From Adineta ricciae (Eukaryota > Rotifera > Eurotatoria > Adinetida > Adinetidae), in contig CAJNOJ010000046.1 of assembly GCA_905250025.1 (NCBI GenBank), positions 186,001 to 250,000 of the forward strand: 64,000 bases of DNA. Direction: 5' to 3'. This document shows positions 46,560 to 61,448 of this stretch, piece after piece (the first letter of the stretch is position 1; every line of letters begins with the position of its first letter). The notes under the pieces were generated by a model. It had not been told where the DNA came from. It ran no database searches and saw nothing but the letters and a program-made list of their open reading frames with translations. Position numbers and translations under genes: made by a program.

Positions 46560-48984
46560 CTTTAGTATAGCTTCTTTTTTTTGTCTTTTCTGCTTCTATG
46601 ATCTTTACTCCGTCCATGTGTTGGTCTTTCTCAGGTTGTAAACCTTGGTTCTTTATTCCGTCCATTCTTATACATATATAGAGATAATCGAATGTTTGTG
46701 TATACAATAATGTTTTCTTTTTCTGTATGTCTAATCAATAGGAGTTCGAATCAATGAATAACTAATGAAGTAAATTGATCTTGGATGAAACGCTTTTTTT
46801 TTATTCAGAAATGTATTTGTGTTATTGCTTCGATTAGTTCCTCTATTCCATTCTTTTTCTCATTCCTATATCGATGACTAGATGATGCCTCGATTTGCTA
46901 AATGTCCTTGTGTGCATGTTTTTTTGTCTCGTTCTCTTCATTCTGTTATCCATAAACAGTGTCAAACATACATTTTTTGTTTATGGTTTCATATAAACTT
47001 CTTCTTGATTTTACATTGATCTCTGATCTAGCCGTATCTTCTGATTCGGATGAGTTACATTCACATCGAGAGAGAACTTCTATCTAATTCATTCTATCGG
47101 CCGTTTTTCTTTGCCTTTTAATGCATGCAGCTGTGACTGGCAGTTGTTTTCGCTCGCATACAACGCGCTAGCCTGTTTTTCTCTCGATGAGATATTTTCT
47201 AGCCTGACAAGTTATCGAGTAAGAGAGAAAAACACGGGTTTATGCCAACGCGCAAAAGGAATAGGAAGGAAGGAGTAAACGACGAAGCGAATCATAGAGA
47301 GATGATGAAGAAGGGAAAAAAAGACTGTTAATTGGTATTCTCTCGTTTTTTTTTCTTTTATATTTATGTCTATGAGACATAAAAACGATGAAAACAAGAC
47401 AAAGCATCACATTTACACCGTCGGCTCGAACTTGGCGAGAGAAGATACTCTTGTCTAAATAAAATATTTATATAAGATCTAATTCACATCATATTTCTCT
47501 TTTTAGATGTTCTATTTATAGTGAACATTGAAATCTCTATTTACGTGTTTAACCAATTGTCAATCATCAAGTGATTTGCAGAAGTATGTAGGCAGTATCT
47601 GCATGGATTTTCTTTTCCTTACTTTAGTATTCATCTTAGTTAAGATCTAAACTTTAAAAAAAAGTCTATTATAGGAAAAGTCATATGAATATATATATGG
47701 CGCAGACAAGTCTCTCAGGGCTATTGGTAGGAACATTAGCCGAACGTACGAGACCAAGTGTAATAAAATAATATGAGGGAGAAAAAAAAGAGCAACTACC
47801 ATTAAAAAGAAAAAGAAAGGCCGAATGAGAGAGTCTACTCAAATTTGTACTCCTAGTATTATTACGTTGAAATACCGAAACGAAAGAGGTCTCGTCAAAA
47901 TTGGTATGTACGAATTCAATTAAGAAATTGTTTTGTTGTGATAAAATAATTCATCATCGTTATCATTTATGATATTGACAAATGCATTGGAGAACTGTAC
48001 ATAGATAGAATATGTGATGTGATATGTCAATAATGACACAAGTTCTCTGCGTTCGAAGGGAGTCGACACCCTGGATATTGTTGGATGAAATGCACTAGAC
48101 AAGGTGACTGTGTTCTTTGACAGTGTTGTTGATGTCATCAGCGCATGGACGAGCTATTCTTGTGACGAAATGACAATGAGGAAGTTTGTCGAATAGATGT
48201 GAACGAAAATAGCTTGCTAAAGAGCAAAATCTATTGTAGGAGTAGTTTGTCAAAGTTAATCGTATTTCTTCTTTCTCTTTATTGTTGTCGTCTTTCTCCC
48301 GTCAGTTATTTCGACGGAAAGATCTATTGACGTCATGTTGACGTCATCAACGTCGTACACGCATCAGACATGACAGGAGTATAGTTTCAATTTTTTGCGC
48401 ATCTTGTTATTGGTGATGTTTGTTTAGCTATGTAAAAACATCATCAATCTCACTGAGTTTACAATCCGAGAAGCACATAAACTAATGTAATTCGAGAAAA
48501 GAAAACGTGTATTACTTAGCTTTTCTTTCGCTTGAAAAGAAAACATCTGTTTGTGAATGAATCACATTCCGACTATGCGATTAAACAGAATAGAACAAGG
48601 AAAAAACCTCACCAGATTTTAATCTAATAATCAAGAGTCAAGTCATCGTCTTTCTCTTCTCACTTATTCTTTCCTTCTATTTTCCAACACTTCGTCTCCA
48701 CGTGTAACACAGCATCGAGGGGTCGAAGTCGTTTTTCTTTCTCTTTTTCTCTTACATTCTCCACTACACCTTGTTGCATGATGGAGAAAAAAGCATGACA
48801 TTTTTTTTTCTTTGCTTTTAATTTCAAGGTCGTCACCAATCAACATACACATACACACTATCATCATCCGTCGACATACTTTAATTATCAATTGCGTTTA
48901 CGAACGACTCTCATCTACACCCTGGATGATATCTTTCTCGTCGATTAGTTTTCAATAGTTTACTGTATTCAAGAGTCGCTGTCA
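46560..48984. other. 2.4 kb noncoding stretch between SASS6 and ERK
   Basis: No coding exon was recognised on either strand. The left part is the 3' end of SASS6 and the right part the probable promoter and 5' untranslated exons of ERK. It contains the paired CRE elements listed separately and an AT tract near 47687-47697. Short frames such as 47920-48138 (-) look like chance. Confidence 0.45.
48328..48346. promoter_or_regulatory. two full CRE palindromes in tandem
   Basis: TGACGTCA occurs at 48328-48335 and again at 48339-48346, 11 bp centre to centre, followed by CAACGTC. It lies about 640 bp upstream of the ERK start. Full CREs bind CREB/ATF dimers, and the spacing places both on one face of the helix. 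Function here is inferred. Confidence 0.5.
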
Positions 48985-50444
<1,460 letters not shown>

Positions 50445-51315
50445 ATACTCAACGGTGATTTCTTTTCGATTTAATTGTATGAAAGTAAAAGGTGGTTAGT
50501 TTTCTTCGTCTTTGATCTTGTCCTTTTCTCCTCCCTCAACTTCCACATTGTCAATCAGCAAATCCAGAGAAAAGAAGAAGTACCAAAATATTTTCTTTGT
50601 TTTTTTTTAGTCAAAGTGTCTTACCGTATTGTGAAATGTATATCATTTATTTATAATAATTGTTGTTTTCATTTTTATGTTGTACATCTGCTTGTAAGCT
50701 CTTTTCAACTGTGGTTATATTTATAAATATGTATAAGTATGATATAAACAAGAAAAAGGTTTTTTATCAGTAAATAAAACAGTTGTGTTTCGGTCAATCA
50801 TATCATAGGTGAACGAGTGAATAACATTTTTCGTGACGATATAAACATGTCGATGCTTATTTTCTATTCAATAGCGTTTTTTGATCGTTATGTCTCTCGG
50901 GAATGTTTTTTTTGCTTATCATTAATTAGACTTATCGACTAGAACCAAACTGATTGAAATAAGTTGTTAACGTCATGTACTACGCATTTGATATTTATTT
51001 CAAGGTATATGTGTGAATGATCGAGTATCATTATTTATTTTGATTCAGCTGAATTTAAAATATCATGATGAAATAACATGATCGTGCACTTGAGGAGATT
51101 AAAAAACAAATGATGTCATGCTAGATCGAAAAGAAAACATTCGATTCGAAGAACGAATCAGAAAAAAGTCGATATTTGTTGACGTAAATACTCGATGATT
51201 TTGTATGGGAAGAAAAACAGAAAAAAGGCAAATGTGCTTTTTCACATCTGCTTTAGATTACCAAATGCCTTGATAACGAAAAGATCAACTGAGAACTGTC
51301 ACAGATGTATTGACA
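50445..51315. other. intergenic between ERK and the BIR protein
   Basis: The 3' untranslated region of ERK and promoter of the IAP gene. An 83-codon frame at 50475-50726 is T-rich and unlikely to be a gene. Nothing else seen. Confidence 0.4.
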
Positions 51316-54300
51316 ATGATATCAACACTTGATCCGATTCTTGCATCAGAAAAGTATCGACTCGAAACATTTTCAAGGTAATTTAATTACATTTGATCAT
51401 ATCGTTCGTATCTCAACAACTTCTTTTAGTCTTGTGAATTTCCCTCTGACGACGCGGTATGAATTGGCTCTTGCTGGTTTTATTTACCGTGATTGTCAAT
51501 GTTTATGTTCGACATGTGGTGTGACAATTAATCTAATTACTTTGGACGAAAATCGAACATATGCTTCGAATTATTTTCGCGTGTTACATCGACAAAAAGC
51601 TTTACATCTTGGCAAACGTTGCTCTTTCTTATTGTGCGAACTGGGCACGAATATTGATGATCTACGTGCTGAACAAGATGAAAAGCTTTTGTGGGAAGAC
51701 GCTGAACAGCCCGACTTTATCGATTACAGCACACGTTTACAATCATTTCAATCATGGCCACATCGACAGCAACTAACGAATACTTTCGTGACACCAGCTA
51801 CACTGGCAGAACATGGATTTTATTATTCAGGTAAGCTGATATATCAATTTTCATTTTATATTTGAATCCATACTGTAGGACCCCAAGATGGTGTGACTTG
51901 TTTCTATTGCGGTAACACATTAACAGATTGGGCTGATGCAATTAAATCGTCGAATGATAAGATTGTTCAACTTGAACATGCAAGATTTTTCCCATGTCGG
52001 TTTATCAACCATACTGTTGGAGGAAAATTTGTAACAAATGCTGGATACTTCCATGTAGTTTCTGATCGAGGTAGAAATGAACTGATCAATAGAAATTCTA
52101 TACTATTCAATGTGTTTTGTTTTTCAGAACGCCGTGCTCGTAACCCGATCACGTCGAAATCGCTGACTGTGTCAGATAAGCCACAATCTATAGATGAGTG
52201 TTTATCAACATTTGAATGCTGGCCGGAATATGCTCCAATATCTGCTGAGAATCTTGCTCAAGCCGGTTTTTATTATTTAGGATATGAATTGTCAGTTAAG
52301 TGTTACATCTGTGACTTAGAAGTTGATGATTGGCATAGTGGTATGACGGCATTCGGTACTCATAGTCGACGTCGGAAGAGCTGTGAATTGATCCAAGCGA
52401 TACTTTCCACAAAAATAAATGATTTTCAATGTGTGAATGAAAGATGGCGTTTGAAAACACTTGAAGGACTATCATTTGGTACAAATCGTGACGAACGCAT
52501 ATGTCGAGAATTAGCAGCATGCGGTTTTTATCGTTTGAAAAATACGAATCATATTCGTTGTGCATATTGTGCAGTTTTAATTCAACCAGAGTCGGACTCA
52601 TCGATTATGTTTCAACATCGTTATTTAGCAAAACAGTTACCTAAAACGACTGTTCTCGATTGTTTAATGGTTCGAGCACAATGTCCAACAAATGTGGTTA
52701 TTCCTGACCGAGAGCGTTTTCCTGAGCATCCAGATTATCAATCAATATTCGATCGAATCAGATCATTTGATGATTATAAAGAAAAATATAAAGAATCCGA
52801 TAAATTCATTCGAGAAAGATCTGACGCAGGGTTTTTCCTTGATAGTAAGATATGTCTGTTAGTGGATGTTCTGATTTTCTATTTGAATTTCTCTGTTCTC
52901 TAGCGATGAAACGTATGCGATGTTTTCAATGTGGAAACACATTATTAATTAATGATAGGAAATTGTATGACAAGTTTCCTGATTATAGCATCGCAAAACT
53001 GCATGCTCATTTCTATCCAACGTGCGAATGGGTTAAAGAGCTGTTGGGTTGCAAATATATTGCCCAAGTACTTCTCGATCGAACGAAATCAAGTAGGTTT
53101 CTTATGCACTGACAAATCGTATGTATTTGTTTGTCAATCAGATGAATTCGAACATCAACAATCTTACAATACCCAGTTCTCATCGTCATCGGCACCGGCA
53201 CCTTTATATTCTCTCTCGTCGATTTCAACAGTGTCAAGTCTGACTGACCGGCGATCTTCGAATGAATTGAACATGTCTGATTATTCCGAAGAATCCGATA
53301 GCGATGATGGCTACGAAACAGTGGCAACACCATTTCGTGCCGACTATAATGACTATGTATCACCGATACAATCACCGACGTCACTTACCACAGCGATGCC
53401 TGCACAAGTTTGTACAGATGCAATGATAACTACGAATCATGGTCGGCTGACATCACCGACTTTGATCAATCACATCAATCCCTTTCAACAAGTTTTAAAC
53501 CAAGCAAGATCGCCACCTATGGATATTGCTGCTACTGATCTTTCACCGGTTGATCCTCAATCTTTATTCGTCTATGAATCGAATCGTTTGGATTCATTCA
53601 AGAAATTAAATCGCCAAACATTTGCTCAGATGAATATTGACGAGCTTGCTTATGCTGGATTTTATTTAAACGGAGAGGGCACAATTATTCAATGCCCTTG
53701 GTGTCTATTAGAGCTAACAGAAGCCATGTGCGAGAGAATTCTACGGCGACGACCTGCCATTCCTCATTCACCGTTGAACGATGAACCGTGGACGGCAATG
53801 CGTGTACATAGACATGCCAGCGGGCAGGTTACAAATAAAACCCATCCATGGTGTTCATGGGTGAGACGTGAACTTAGCGGACTTTATTCAAATATTCCTA
53901 TGGTAATCAAATTCTAATGCTCATCCGTTCTTCGTATAGATTTCGGTCTTCTTAAATATAGACTCAAAGTTTTATGCAGTATCCGGAATATCCAACGTAC
54001 GCCAATGTTGAAAAACGTATCAAATCATTTGATTCCGATTGGACTTTTCCCAGCGGCAGTCGTCTGTCGAATTCATTGATGGCCAATGCTGGTTTCATCT
54101 GTTTGGATGCAAATAAAGTTTGTTGTTACTATTGTGGCAATCGTTTGTGTGATTTTGAACCACGGTAAATAGTGTTGTCTCTAGTTTTTTCTTAAAATTT
54201 TGTGATAATTTAGTGATTGTCCATTCGAGGAACATGCGATCTTTCATCCATTATGTGATTATATTATTCAAAAACGTGGTTTATCTTATATTGAACGCAT

Positions 54301-54782
54301 TCTCAAAGAATCGCCTCGCAGTACGTGCTGTTAAATCACGAGCAAACTTTAATCAACAGATTCTTTTCTAGTTCCGCACGCACGGCAAAAGTATGAGATG
54401 AAAGGTACACAAAAAGTCAAATGTATCTTGTTCGATAAAACCGGTGTGTAACCTTCTTCTTGTCTATGCATAACTATCTGTTCGTCTTTCAGGTCAAACA
54501 GCTAACAAGAACAAACGAGTACCTGTCAAAAAAGTGAACTCACGATCATTACTGATGGCGAATCGAAGTGTTTCGCATCCACCAATGGATCACTTCATTA
54601 CAGATGAAAATATTTGTCAAATTTGTCGCGATAATCTTGCTGCATATGTCTACGATCCATGTCAACATTGTCCTATGTGTGGAGAATGCTTCGCAAAGTT
54701 AACTCTACAACAGCACGAAGAATGCATTCTTTGTCGTCAACAAGCTATCATACATTCACGTGTTCGGATAAATTCATTTTAA
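51316..54782 (+). CDS. large inhibitor-of-apoptosis protein with up to seven BIR modules and a C-terminal RING
   Basis: Ten exons (51316-51377, 51430-51830, 51879-52070, 52128-52844, 52904-53092, 53142-53902, 53980-54164, 54214-54320, 54372-54443, 54493-54782) encode 991 residues. BIR-like units begin at RLETF, RLQSFQSW, CLSTFECW, RLKTLE, RIRSFDDY, RLDSFKKL and RIKSFDSDW; each has the A-x-x-G-F-Y/F turn and C-x2-C. Units 3 and 7 fit C-x2-C-x16-H-x6-C exactly, 2 and 5 nearly, and 1, 4 and 6 are degenerate. The RING (CQIC, YDPCQHCPMCGEC, CILCRQ) would give E3 ubiquitin-ligase activity. A 150-residue Ser/Pro-rich disordered linker separates units 5 and 6. IAPs bind caspases or signalling adaptors; the binding target of each unit is not evident. 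Bruce-like UBC and CARD domains are absent. Confidence 0.85.
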
Positions 54783-55347
54783 ATCTAATGTTATTTTGTT
54801 GTTTGTCGAAGGCACAAAACAGTCTAATTGGACTAGTAGAAAAACATGATCTAGATTATCGCAGAGATCAGTGCATGTTAGTCATCGATATAAAATGCAA
54901 GAACAACGAATGGAATCGATCATTCCTAATCCGATTAGAACGAGCTTGCAAAACAATGATCGCATGTTAATAGGAATATTTCTGCGCCAATGAGCTCGAA
55001 CGATCGGTTTTAGCGTTCAAGAATAATCTGATTTTACTGAAAAATCGCATTAGAAATCTACCGAACACAGTAGTGTTGTCTAAAATCAAAGGTCTATCTG
55101 CAGTCTCTTAGTCTTTGACTCTGCTCATACTAATCTTCAGCCGTCGGTATCATCGAAGGTTTTCCTGATACCCTCTCATCTCTGGTACTGATAGAAAATC
55201 CACGTTGACATTCTACAGGTAAATCTGAGATAAACATTGCAAACGCTCCAGTGTATATATTTTTATTGTATCATGTAATTAGCATTTTACAGAAATTTCA
55301 CCGAGAAGACACATTGCAATAAGAGAACACGAAAATTTTTCGTTTTA
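54783..55347. other. intergenic between convergent IAP and rapsyn genes
   Basis: Both genes end here. TTTTATTG near 55259 is the reverse of a poly(A)-signal-like sequence for rapsyn. No exon seen. Confidence 0.4.
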
Positions 55348-57211
55348 TCAGGAACAACATAATGCAATATAACTTGCACTATACAATACACTTTTGTTAC
55401 ATTTTGGGCAATACTGTGCTTTATACATCCATTTTTCCAATATATCTGTAACACATCTAAAACAATCAAATGAAACTAAGGAAAGATTTGTGTATCGATC
55501 ATCTTGTTTACCCTTCATGAAAAATGTGTGCACATGTCAGAGCTTGAATGTGATCTGGCTGCATTCCCATTGGTTTTTCACAAATTTTGCATAAAAGATC
55601 AGCGTCTTGATAAAGACGTAGGGCTGCGTCAAATGCTTGTCGTGCATCATCTAATTGATTCTCGGAAGCGAGTATACGCTCATTTAACAAATGACATCTT
55701 GCTTGCATTAATTTATTGCCCATTGATGTTGCAGTTGATAAAGCAGTCGCAAGAATTTCAGATGCCTAGTAGAAGCGAGGGGGAGGAGATACGAATCCAT
55801 AATTAGTTCTTTTTCTTTTCTATATTTATGCAAACAGATTTACGTGCTTATGGATTAAGAGGAGTGTTTGCCCTAACTAGCATTGTCTTATGCATGTTTT
55901 GCTCATTTACTTGTCGATTAGAACAGATAAAATAAATAATAATCGAACGAATGTACCCGATATTCTCATTACGATAGTGTAAAGAATAACAACATGATTT
56001 AGTTATTAACTGTAAACATCTTGTAAAGATGTTAATTTGAGAAACATTCGTCTCATATTTCACATGTCTCAAGACTATTTCTTTGTTATTCAAATATCGA
56101 TAGCATAAGAAAGCTAACAAGAAATAATTAACTCGAATTCGGGCAAAAATATTCGCTTACCACTTGAGTGTGTGTGCCGAGTGCTAATAATGTCTTGACT
56201 AGACCAAGCATGGCTAATGTGGAACTGTATCTGTCATTCATGTCTTGCAACATCTGAATAGCAGCTTCGTATTTTTTACAAGCAATCTGTTGTAGAGAAA
56301 AAGTTAGAGGAGAATTTGTCGAATGAAAAACTGAAAATTACTTCGTAATTTTTTTGTGAACGTTGAATATCTCCAACACAGACAAGACATTTTGCTTGCA
56401 CGGGTCTGTCACCAATACTAGAAGCAGCACGCATGGCCTCCTAAGAAGAAAAATAGCCCAATCCTCGTTAGTTGAGACTAATAAGTCAAATATGTCATGT
56501 CTTTACTTCGACGCATTTTGATGCACCTTCGAAATCGCCCATTAGTCTTAATGGTGTGGCTAATTTTAGTTTAGTCAAGCGTATAAATTTCGTACAATTA
56601 TCAGTATTTTGTTCACCGGCGTATGCAGCTGTTGACACAGCAAGTTCATGTGCACGACGTTGAAATGCTAACGCTTTGGGAAAATCTTTTAATGCAAGAA
56701 AAACCTTCGCAGTAGTGCTTAATACTTGAACTTCCATTAGATGATCTTCAGCTTCATGTGACACACTCAAAGCTTTATCAAGACATTCGAGTACCTTGGG
56801 AAAATTACATAGACCAATATAAGAATCAGCCATTACCAAAAATGCATAACCTTGGATCAGATCTCCTGTTGAAGAATATTGTATTGCTGAACGTGAATAA
56901 CTAACAGCTTTGAAATAGTCTGCAAGCATTTCGTTTGCGCGCGAGAGATTCAAGTACGCTTGTGCTCGCAGGGTATTATCGTCCAGTTCATGTGCAATGT
57001 CGATTTGTTGAACGGCATGAACGAGATAATCTTTATTTCGTCCGCGATCACGTGATGCTAAGGCTAAATATCCCAGCGTGGAAAATCGTAAACGACTGTC
57101 TTTCATTTTCGGCAATGCTGTTGTCCATTTTTTGATTGCTGCATCGTAGTTCTTCTCGGCATATAATTCTAAGCCTTCAGCAACTTGACGACGCGTCATA
57201 CGTTGACCCAT
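55348..57211 (-). CDS. RAPSN: rapsyn (43 kDa receptor-associated protein of the synapse)
   Basis: Five exons (57211-56507, 56440-56342, 56286-56161, 55765-55512, 55456-55348) encode 430 residues, near the 412 of the human protein. The start MGQ gives an N-myristoylation glycine as in rapsyn. TPR repeats run from about residue 8 to 330 (for example GLELYAEKNYDAAIKKWTTAL and RAQAYLNLSRANEMLADY). The C-terminal RING-type finger reads CKIC, then CAHIFHEGCVTDILEKW and CPKC. Rapsyn clusters nicotinic acetylcholine receptors under the postsynaptic membrane through the TPRs and its RING region, which also has neddylation ligase activity. A 395 bp intron (55766-56160) is long for this window. An in-frame upstream ATG at 57451 would hide the myristoylation site and is rejected. 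Confidence 0.93.
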
Positions 57212-60200
57212 GACTTTTAGTTTGATTTTAGATGCGTACGAACAGTCAGTTGTGGAATGACGACAAGTTGTAAACAAAATGGTAATGATGATCAAAAGGC
57301 TGATTGAATAAACGTCTTCATTTCTAGTAAGAGTCGTTGTAGCAATGCTGAAGATGACGACGCGCGTCAGTACGGTAGTGTTTATTCTAAAATCGCTGAT
57401 CAAACTGAGAGAGAAAACAAGAAAATACGAGACGACGAAGAAGAGCAGCAAGAAATGGAACGCGAAAGAGCTTTAATCAAATAGCAACAAGAGAGAATAT
57501 TATATTGTCATGTCGCATCTCTTCCCTTATCAGCCATATAACGATGATCGAAATAGGAGAAGCCAAACGAGAGAGCAGAAGAAGGAGAAGTAGAGAACAG
57601 CTATGGTTGAAAAAACTTTTCATCAAGAGAGGATTTCTCGAAGCCAGGTTTGACTCCTATTGGTTACAATGTGCACATGTGTAGGATATCAAACATTAGC
57701 TGATATCGATCAGATTAGTTTATTCGAACTCCATGGCTATGTATATACATGTACGCGGGTGTGTGTATGTGAAATAATAAGATAATAAAAATGAACATTA
57801 ATGCATTTTCATGCTCGAACAGATTTTTTCCAGGAGAAATTTAGGCAACATGGGTAAATATAGGCCAATGATGGATCATAGTCGTTTGTTCGCTTTTGCA
57901 TTTAACAATTTTTTTTATCTAATCAATGTATCGTAGTCTAAACACTAGAGGCATATTTATTCGCGCATCTCGCGTGTCATATTTTCTGCTGTCTGTCTTT
58001 CTCTCAAGAGATTCGAACCCTCGTAATAAAACATCAACAGTTATAGTACGGTTTTACTCTCTCTCTCTCTCTCTCTCTCCCCCCTTCAACGAAAATGGCG
58101 ATAAGTGTCACATGAATAAAATCAATTAAGCAGATGAATGAATATCGTTCTTCATGTTCGTTTAACACTAATATGGCTGAAGAAGTCTATTGTAAAATGA
58201 TTAACCCAACAGACAGAATGATTTACAATTGAGCACTGATCTCGAAAAGTCATTCACCATGAAAAACGCGTCACTCTTCTGTTTCTTCTCTGTCTCTGTC
58301 GTCTTCCTCACACTTCCTTTCTTGGTCAATTATTTATGAAAAAAAATCAATTTTCCAAACGTTTGTTCCAGCCGTTGTTCGTCTGGGATTTTTTCATTCC
58401 TTTCTTAGACTACTCCGTCATTTAGTCGTCTTTCACTTTGAGCATAGAACACGCATCGGATAGAGCTCGACTCTCCTCCTTCTATTGTCATCCGATATAT
58501 TTCTATGCCGTACCCAACACACGCATTCTTTCGTTCCACAGCTCTCGATGAGAAAACACCAAGCACACATACATGCCGATCTTCTTTTTTCTTTGCTTAA
58601 CAGTTAGCTAGCAGGGTGAACATACATCAAATTTATCGCTTGTGTTTTATTACAAAACGTGCATGACGACAAAAAACAGGAAGCCGAAAAGAGAGAATTC
58701 TACCGTTATGTGAAAAGCTGTCTAGTTTTCATTGAACATACTTAGTCTAAATTGAACTCTCGAGCATTGTTTGTGTAAGTGGCCGAGTGTGATCAAGATC
58801 TGATTGCTTCTCTCGGACAATGTTTGTTTTATCATCACTAGAAAATGAACGACAAGAGCTAAATCAACACGAAGGAGAAAAATTGTTAGCAGCAGCAGCA
58901 ACAGCCATGCTAATGACGACAAATAACAGATAGCAAACTTATATTTAAGACATGAACAAAACCTATAAGTGGAATCTACTTTCCGTACTAATGAATTCAT
59001 TCTCCACTTTCTTACCTTCATCATCTCATTTCTTTGGAAATAAGAACCTGGAAATTGGATTTACAATCCAGATCAAACAGATATCGGTTGATTAAAATAT
59101 CATTCGCATCTAACTTTGTTAGAGCAATTTGACCTTATTTAAATGGATTGTTCTAATGGAATTTATATTCGCAGATATGTATAGACGTGTGGAATTGTTA
59201 TTTACAAGTTTCTCGTTTTTTCCTCCTTACTCAGCTCGAATGGAACAAACAAGTGCAACTAAATCTAATTGCTGTTTTACAGATCTTATTCGGAAAAGTT
59301 TTCTTTCTCTTTTTTTTCTAATGTGGAAAACTGTTGTCATTTATCCTTCGGCGAAAAAGAAAGAATACTGCAGTTTTCTCTCTATGTTTAACCTTTCTTC
59401 TTGTATCATCTGTTATTACTAAGTATTTTTAACGATAGTTTGCAAAAGGTTACAAAATATGATCTCTTCACTATGTGATTATTGCGGAACTCGGAATTCA
59501 GCGAAAATCTCCAACGAGTCTCATTCTGAAGAGCAATAAAAAGCAGAGCGAAACGGAAGTAAACACTGATTATCCTCAACGAAAAGCATGAACGTATCTG
59601 GCAACACAAAACGACGATTTTGGGACGAGAACGCGTATGCGGAGGGAAAAAGAGTGCGTGATCGTGTATGACACAGAATTGTTTTTTAAATATCAGACCT
59701 CTGACAAGAAAAATATCGATTTAATTAAACATGAACTATTTTCTCAGATGAATTGAACCTTCGACGACGAAGTTACGATGTTTTTCTTCTCGTCTTTTCT
59801 CAATTCCAGCTAAGCATCAGATCAATCTTCAATCTTATTCTACTCATTAGGCTCAGAAAGAAATCCAAACTTGCTTTTTCTCGTCAAAAGGATCAACACA
59901 GTATGAAAGTGTTCCAATATAATCGTTTTTCTTTATCATCAAATACATCCACATGTCAAAAAAAACCAGAAGAGATGTAATTGCCGAGGAAAAAACAACA
60001 TCTTGAGGTAGTTCCTCTTCTCATTCAGTTAATATAATTATATGTAATATGACAAGTAAAATATATAAATAGATCTTTTCGAGAAGTGATGTATGACAGG
60101 AATGGTCTACGTTTATGCCGGATGAGACGACATTTTCAAAGTCTGCTACTCATCAATGATTCAAAATGGATTCGCTAAGATTTCCCTAGATAAGTTAAAC

Positions 60201-61003
60201 TCTTTTTTTTCTTCATTTCGTGACAAAACTGTCAAGATGGTTGCTGAACGTCACTGTTTTGACTACCAATTGCGAATGTTTTCTTCTTCGCTTGGGTTTA
60301 TCAAATTTTGAGCTCATTAATCACACTAATGATCTTCCTTCACCAATGAAGAATGCGTACATGAGCTTGCTCCTATTATCAGCAGCTTATTTCTGTTGAA
60401 CAATCTGACAAAATGTCATGCGACCTGATACATCGATTTTAGTGCAACGGAAATTCGTTGAAAAGCACCACTCGTCCATAATGTCATTTCCTTTTGTTCC
60501 AATTATAGAATGAAAAAAATCAAATTCGCCATTGATACGCATGAGAAAGCGCCAAGAGATCTAATGTTTGACCTTATTCAAACAGATTCGTATCGAAATG
60601 TCAACTGATTAGCCTGACTGGAAGAGAAAACGAAATGTAACAATTTGACATTTTGTTTTTTCGTACCGCTCTACTCGGTTCAGCTCTGTTCTTTTTCTTT
60701 ATCAGCATTTATACGAATTAAGAAGGTGTCACGCTATTGTTCACGACATATGAGGGCACGACCGCTGCCGTTTGTTACAATGCCAATTGTACTATTCTTC
60801 TATTTTCGTTGGTTCTCTTTTCAGCACAACGAAAAGTTCATATTGTATCTGACCAGTAGTTGAATTGACATGACTTATTTACCTTTAGATCTGTACATTA
60901 AATAACAAGAATATCGGCATGCTGTTATCGACAACTTAGTTATATTAAACTGTCGTAAAACTCGTATACTTTACTTTTTCCTCATCTTTTCATTTACGAC
61001 AAG
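57212..61003. other. 3.8 kb gene-poor region
   Basis: No exon with family similarity on either strand. Frames such as 58722-59024 (-, hydrophobic) and 59129-59422 (+) lack splice partners or domains. It contains a CT tract at 58057-58079 and scattered AT-rich stretches. It probably holds rapsyn 5' untranslated sequence and regulatory DNA. Confidence 0.4.
58057..58079. repeat. (CT)n microsatellite followed by a C run
   Basis: About eleven CT units, then five or six C (58079-58084). Confidence 0.85.
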
Positions 61004-61448
61004 ATGTTTCGATGGTTAATTATCTATACAACGTTCTACTTGATTTTATTCTTATCCGTTGATGCTGCAAAAAAACGAGCGTATAGTAAGACCTTCACAA
61101 AGAATGATAATTTAATCTCACATTTGATTTCAGGCACCGGAATAGCTGATCTTGTGCGAACAGCATTTCGACAGAGTTTCAGTCGATTCGTTTCTCGACA
61201 AACGTCGTATGACTCAGATGTATTTCGTTATACTCAATTATCTCAACGAGGAGTCGGAGGATTGTTTGCAGGTAAAAATCAACAGTTACTCAGTATGTTA
61301 CAAAAGGAAATGATGAAATAATTTAGGTGAATCCTGTCGTTTATCAGCAACAATTTGCTCGCATGATGAACAATGTTGTTCTGGTCGTTGTATATGTCGT
61401 CGATGGGCAATCATGGGAGAAGAACGTTGTGTTCGAAAATGTTTTTAA
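61004..61448 (+). CDS. small secreted cysteine-rich peptide precursor (knottin-like)
   Basis: Two exons (61004-61271, 61327-61448) encode 129 residues. A signal peptide (IIYTTFYLILFLSVDA) is followed by a basic, cysteine-free pro-region of about 70 residues (containing FRQSFSRFVSRQ) and a C-terminal module with eight cysteines: C-x6-C-x5-CC-x3-C-x-C-x(11)-C-x3-C. The first six follow the inhibitor cystine-knot order C-C-CC-C-C. The intron lies just before the module, which is common for exon-shuffled disulfide domains. It could be a neuropeptide, an antimicrobial peptide or a protease inhibitor. I do not recognise a specific family, and eight cysteines may give a different fold. Confidence 0.65.

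Noticed and set aside
57212-57451. 80-residue N-terminal extension of rapsyn
   Set aside because: It would abolish the conserved MGQ myristoylation start; the extension is not rapsyn-like.
58005-58022. Box-B-like GATTCGAACCC suggesting a tRNA on the - strand
   Set aside because: No box A, no acceptor stem pairing and no cloverleaf in the flanking 80 bases.
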